This document shows positions 51,301-51,895 of a stretch of DNA of 51,895 bases, one piece after another (position 1 is the first letter of the stretch; every line of letters starts with the position of its first letter). Under the pieces are notes generated by a model. It saw only the letters and a program-made list of their open reading frames with translations. It ran no database searches and was not told the DNA's origin. This DNA is from Lachnospiraceae bacterium. Its GTDB lineage: Bacteria > Bacillota > Clostridia > Lachnospirales > Lachnospiraceae. The DNA lies in contig JAFXSQ010000014.1 in assembly GCA_017525525.1 (NCBI GenBank), positions 1 to 51,895 of the forward strand, read 5' to 3'. The translations under genes and the position numbers were made by a program.

Positions 51301-51895
51301 CAATGTTTGTTATAGCATGCTCCAACATCATACTGCCGCCTGCGGAAGCATACGCTGACACATTTCCGATATCGGTTCTGTATTGCAATATCCGCTGCTT
51401 GAGATTCTTATACTTTTCTGTCATCGATTTGACGCTTTCCCGTATGGCAGAAAGCAATTGATCTTTTCGCGTCTCTACAGCCTTTAAATCTTCTTCTATT
51501 TCTCTGATACGCCCGTCCCTCATATCTGTATTGCGGCTAATCTTATCATTCATCTCTCGACGCTTTACTTCAACAGCATCAAGAAACTCATTATAAAATC
51601 TCCGGACACTTTTTAGTGCCGTAGTAGAAGAATAATGTCCTATAGGGCAGTCGTACCATCCATCCCAGCTTTTCGAACTGACGGATCGTGGTTGCGGTTC
51701 CGGCTGCGGTTCCGGCTGCGGTTCCGGCTGCGGTTCCGGTTGCGGTTCCGGTTGCGGTTCCGGCTGCGGTTCCGGCTGCGGTTCCGGCTGCGGTTCCGGC
51801 TGCGGCTGCGGTTGCGGCTGAGGTTCCGGCTGTGGTTCCGGCTGCGGTTCCGGCTGCGGTTCCGGCTGCGGTTCCGGCTGCGGGTCCGGCTGCGG
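48371..51895 (-). CDS. FtsK/EssC-like multi-domain ATPase, 5' end beyond the window
   Basis: At least 1174 residues, open to the window edge. The visible N-terminus is a Pro-Gln-Pro-Glu repeat of about 68 residues, then [12 protein letters not shown] and a long coiled coil. Counted from the internal Met at 51553, a degenerate FtsK-like module without Walker A lies at 255-400 ([25 protein letters not shown]). An active module has Walker [10 protein letters not shown] (515-523), [12 protein letters not shown] and Walker [13 protein letters not shown] (616-627). A third, degenerate module follows ([13 protein letters not shown] near 824; [11 protein letters not shown]). Three tandem FtsK modules are the layout of EssC/EccC in type VII secretion, but here there is no membrane helix or N-terminal FHA in the visible part. 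The substrate is unknown. Confidence 0.88.
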   Translation of the reverse strand, partial: PQPDPQPEPQPEPQPEPQPEPQPEPQPQPQPQPEPQPEPQPEPQPEPQPEPQPEPQPEPQPEPQPEPQPRSVSSKSWDGWYDCPIGHYSSTTALKSVRRFYNEFLDAVEVKRREMNDKISRNTDMRDGRIREIEEDLKAVETRKDQLLSAIRESVKSMTEKYKNLKQRILQYRTDIGNVSAYASAGGSMMLEHAITNIDKALELQRDRERKATQDLTADFLAESQNAEERKAKAAREYEETNAKYRREFQEAVKALETEYAGRIKMGMNEADIHAYNMEATSVRINGNHYVSSKALPDVVYFGKLCTEFDSASDADRADIAHIISKEAHEITTRQEKSIKLSMPYVQRYREDGLSLMVKYASSENDKIKKMILPMLLKMFMAFPAGKLEATMIDPLGSGSSFPDIVKLAGATAERVIDSKIWCEAAEIDNAISAFRRKIDTQTQAYGEDITSRLNREEIKVLAITDFPHGFGQNALANLQSIVRNSAKNGVIILIWTDERELENLRQRNESIVKEIEQRVIVCREQDQRYYLDSNLYGDVFLELDPMTDILENKDEIIATLANDISNYRQKIEKFADLFKFDIEDSNNWFRGENDKISIPIGIKGADTVVNMILGKSDGTTEHHMLLAGPTGAGKTSLMHTLITSAMITYSPYDLQLYLVDFKEGIEFKQYTRYRLPNLKVIAVDSEREFGLNILKELCEELENRADIFSRNNVADIISYNQISNRRMPRILLIFDEVQELFRSGSNDYITSESLSCIGKLVTQGRALGIHLVLSCQDFSNCSGLQNWFSHFVVRMVIRGDSAGAASILDPNNQGIQTLQNRPAGSAIYNRMCGDPKWNIFFQVSYLTSEERQKYIELLDAYYRQPAMVEYYKDFEQRVLLTNAEDDIHSCFNRLIEDGKESLKLLATKKNRYGLILGQGFGKKSVLIKEFSEYEGDNLLIVGRDEKKAMAICEYAILSVLYDELNSSHDATNTLCYVADYSDLELRDDTAGLNDLAEAFEQVETVDARGIGELIGYLYKLTSERIQEKNAGASGFEQIFFILFGINRVRALRDYASNVQNGELSLINKLENVLLYGPTVGVNSIIWSEKNNLNDLFVGNIIERIFEQRIAYGLSDNEMEMLVEESEAGLLQDSSAVYFDINERRNVHFRPYNLPAKTWVLDIADAYAEITEEE
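51689..51895. repeat. 12-bp tandem repeat encoding Pro-Gln-Pro-Glu
   Basis: Repeats of TGCGGTTCCGGC (plus strand) encode PQPE units on the minus strand, with occasional PQPQ and one PQPD. The array continues to the window edge without a stop and stays in frame with the FtsK-like ATPase. Confidence 0.95.

Noticed and set aside
48371-51895. Chromosome-segregation FtsK or a complete type VII secretion locus
   Set aside because: No FtsK membrane domain or gamma domain is visible, and no WXG100, EsaA or YukD-like gene occurs in the window; only the three-module layout resembles EssC.

Overview
The window (about 45% GC, nearly all genes on the minus strand) looks like a chromosomal segment of a strictly anaerobic Clostridia, most likely a Lachnospiraceae of the Butyrivibrio/Coprococcus type. 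The evidence is a Firmicutes-style housekeeping order (rplU-prp-rpmA-obg and nusB-xseA-xseB-ispA-dxs-tlyA-nadK-recN), a glutaminyl-tRNA synthetase, ChW-repeat and cohesin/dockerin surface proteins, and L27 with a cleavable N-terminal extension next to its Prp protease. The spoIIIA genes that sit between efp and the Asp23/nusB genes in many spore formers are absent, which suggests a non-sporulating lineage. The species cannot be fixed from the sequence alone.

Layout. 1-2.3 kb: CIRCE-controlled groES-groEL. 2.3-5.6 kb: glnS, a DUF2225 zinc protein and a permuted papain-fold protein in one operon. 5.9-9.8 kb: a membrane-anchored cohesin protein and a secreted dockerin glucosaminidase, a possible two-part surface complex. 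10.2-15.7 kb: a drug/metabolite transporter, an NhaC-type antiporter, a peptidase-E/metallophosphoesterase fusion and the primary sigma factor. 16-25 kb: two ChW-repeat surface proteins flank the rplU-prp-rpmA // obg-yhbY-nadD-yqeK-rsfS-HD-GYP series. 25-31 kb: mtaB, an HPr-like protein without the phosphorylatable histidine, a GNAT enzyme, hisF/hisH and an acidic/basic membrane protein. 31-40 kb: recN, nadK, tlyA, dxs, ispA, xseB, xseA, nusB, Asp23 and efp.

40.3-51.9 kb is the most unusual part. Nine tightly packed minus-strand genes encode, in transcription order: an FtsK/EssC-like ATPase with three ATPase-like modules (5' end beyond the window), a small two-helix membrane protein, two proteins of unknown family, an NrdG-like radical SAM protein, a Ser/Thr kinase with a TxI-rich tail, another unknown protein, a zinc-ribbon/FHA protein with MPEPP tandem repeats, and a ClpB-like AAA+ ATPase. 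I infer a phosphorylation-gated ATPase or translocation machine. No WXG100 substrate, phosphatase or glycyl-radical enzyme is visible in the window.

Intergenic DNA is rich in palindromic repeats. One dispersed family has ends resembling AAGATTCTTCG...CTCAGAATGACAC. Three long copies of it share an identical hairpin loop, while the stems differ by compensatory base-pair changes. Other structured elements lie between hisH and hisF, upstream of mtaB, between rpmA and obg, and beside the HD-GYP gene. I saw no tRNA, rRNA, CRISPR array or intact insertion sequence.
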